Shown here piece after piece: positions 63,548 to 64,000 of a DNA stretch of 64,000 nucleotides. The DNA is from Pseudoxanthomonas suwonensis (GTDB taxonomy: Bacteria > Pseudomonadota > Gammaproteobacteria > Xanthomonadales > Xanthomonadaceae). The stretch's first letter is position 1, and every line of letters begins with the position of its first letter. The translations under genes were made by a program, and so were the position numbers. The notes under the pieces are model-generated. The model saw nothing but the letters and a program-made list of their open reading frames with translations. It did not search any database and had not been told where the DNA came from. The stretch spans positions 3,779,118 to 3,843,117 of the forward strand of contig NZ_CP011144.1 in the NCBI RefSeq assembly GCF_000972865.1, written 5' to 3'.

Positions 63548-64000
63548 GGCGACCCGGTGCATGCATGCCGGGCCGAGGCGGCCGGCGAGTCGACCGCCGG
63601 ACATGCGGCCGTGATGCCGGCGTCCAACGGGGCGCGGCGCTTCCGCTCGTGCTGTGGCTGATCGTGATGATGGTGGCGACGATCGGTGCTTTCGCGCTGG
63701 CCTCGCGCGTGGAGATGCTGCAGGGCAAAGTGCAGGCCGACGGCGCGCAGGCCCAGGAGATCGCGCGCGCCGGCATTGAGTACGCGATGGCGCGCCTGGC
63801 CGATCCGCATCCGCAGCGCCGATGGGCCGCCGATGGCCGGACGTACGCCTGGTCCTTCGCAGGCGCGTCCGTCGAACTGCGGATCGTCGACGAGTCGGGC
63901 AAGGTCGATATCAACCACGCCGATCCCGCACTGCTTGCGGCGCTGCTGTACGCCGTGGGCGCGGAGCCGTCCGCGGCGCAGCAGCTGGCTGGCGCGATCG
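63544..64000 (+). CDS. xpsK: XpsK/GspK, minor pseudopilin (partial, runs off the end)
   Basis: The start of a GspK-like protein, open from ATG 63544 to the window end (152 codons). After an unusually long basic leader (about 29 residues) comes [20 protein letters not shown], the GspK prepilin form with Ala-Leu-Pro in place of FTLLE and no Glu at +5, followed by [15 protein letters not shown] and [20 protein letters not shown], the conserved SGKIDINxA motif. GspK caps the pseudopilus with I and J. The gene overlaps xpsJ. The rest, and xpsL-M-N-D, should lie beyond the window. Confidence 0.9.
   Translation, partial: MRRPGACMPGRGGRRVDRRTCGRDAGVQRGAALPLVLWLIVMMVATIGAFALASRVEMLQGKVQADGAQAQEIARAGIEYAMARLADPHPQRRWAADGRTYAWSFAGASVELRIVDESGKVDINHADPALLAALLYAVGAEPSAAQQLAGAI

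Overview
The window is very GC-rich chromosomal DNA with bacterial start sites, dense short operons and small overlaps. The gene content points to a motile gammaproteobacterium of the Xanthomonadaceae/Lysobacteraceae (Lysobacter, Luteimonas, Pseudoxanthomonas or Xanthomonas relatives). The main clues are a type II secretion cluster in Xps order whose E ATPase lacks the tetracysteine motif, a flgA-flgM-flgN block, and intergenic palindromic repeats of the TGTAGGAGC type. The genus cannot be fixed from sequence alone.

Layout. 0-12 kb: flagellar assembly and signalling (flgA, flgM, flgN, histidine kinases, two GGDEF/EAL proteins, a membrane methyl-accepting protein). 12-27.6 kb: conserved housekeeping genes in groups also seen in enterobacteria (hflD-mnmA-nudJ; clpS-clpA; infA-aat; trxB; ftsK-lolA-rarA). 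ClpS, ClpA and Aat together form the N-degron pathway. 27.7-47.3 kb: envelope and accessory metabolism (cardiolipin synthase-like lipoprotein, lipocalin, oxidoreductases, MscS channel, diguanylate cyclase, motA-motB, a flippase, an OprB-like porin with a Tat-exported CoA-transferase homologue, a patatin lipoprotein). 47.3-58.5 kb: a genomic island of lower GC with gene remnants. It holds a broken tyrosine recombinase, a Tn7/Tn5053-like transposition operon (DDE transposase, AAA+ ATPase, two TniQ proteins), an odd tRNA-like gene, and a small operon of RNase-H-fold exonuclease-like proteins plus a HAD-fold protein. 58.5-64 kb: the xps type II secretion operon E-F-G-H-I-J-K, with K running off the window.

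Links between parts. Good matches to the flagellar sigma-28 promoter (TAAA-N15-GCCGATAA) precede flgM, the methyl-accepting protein and motA, with a weaker one before a PAS-GGDEF-EAL gene, so distant loci probably share FliA control. The intergenic gaps of the first 26 kb are filled by three families of inverted repeats; one copy supplies the mnmA stop codon. The best candidate for an undescribed system is the island: a transposition module with two TniQ proteins and no recognisable TnsA, resolvase or CRISPR genes, beside an unusual tRNA-like gene and an operon whose members suggest RNA processing.
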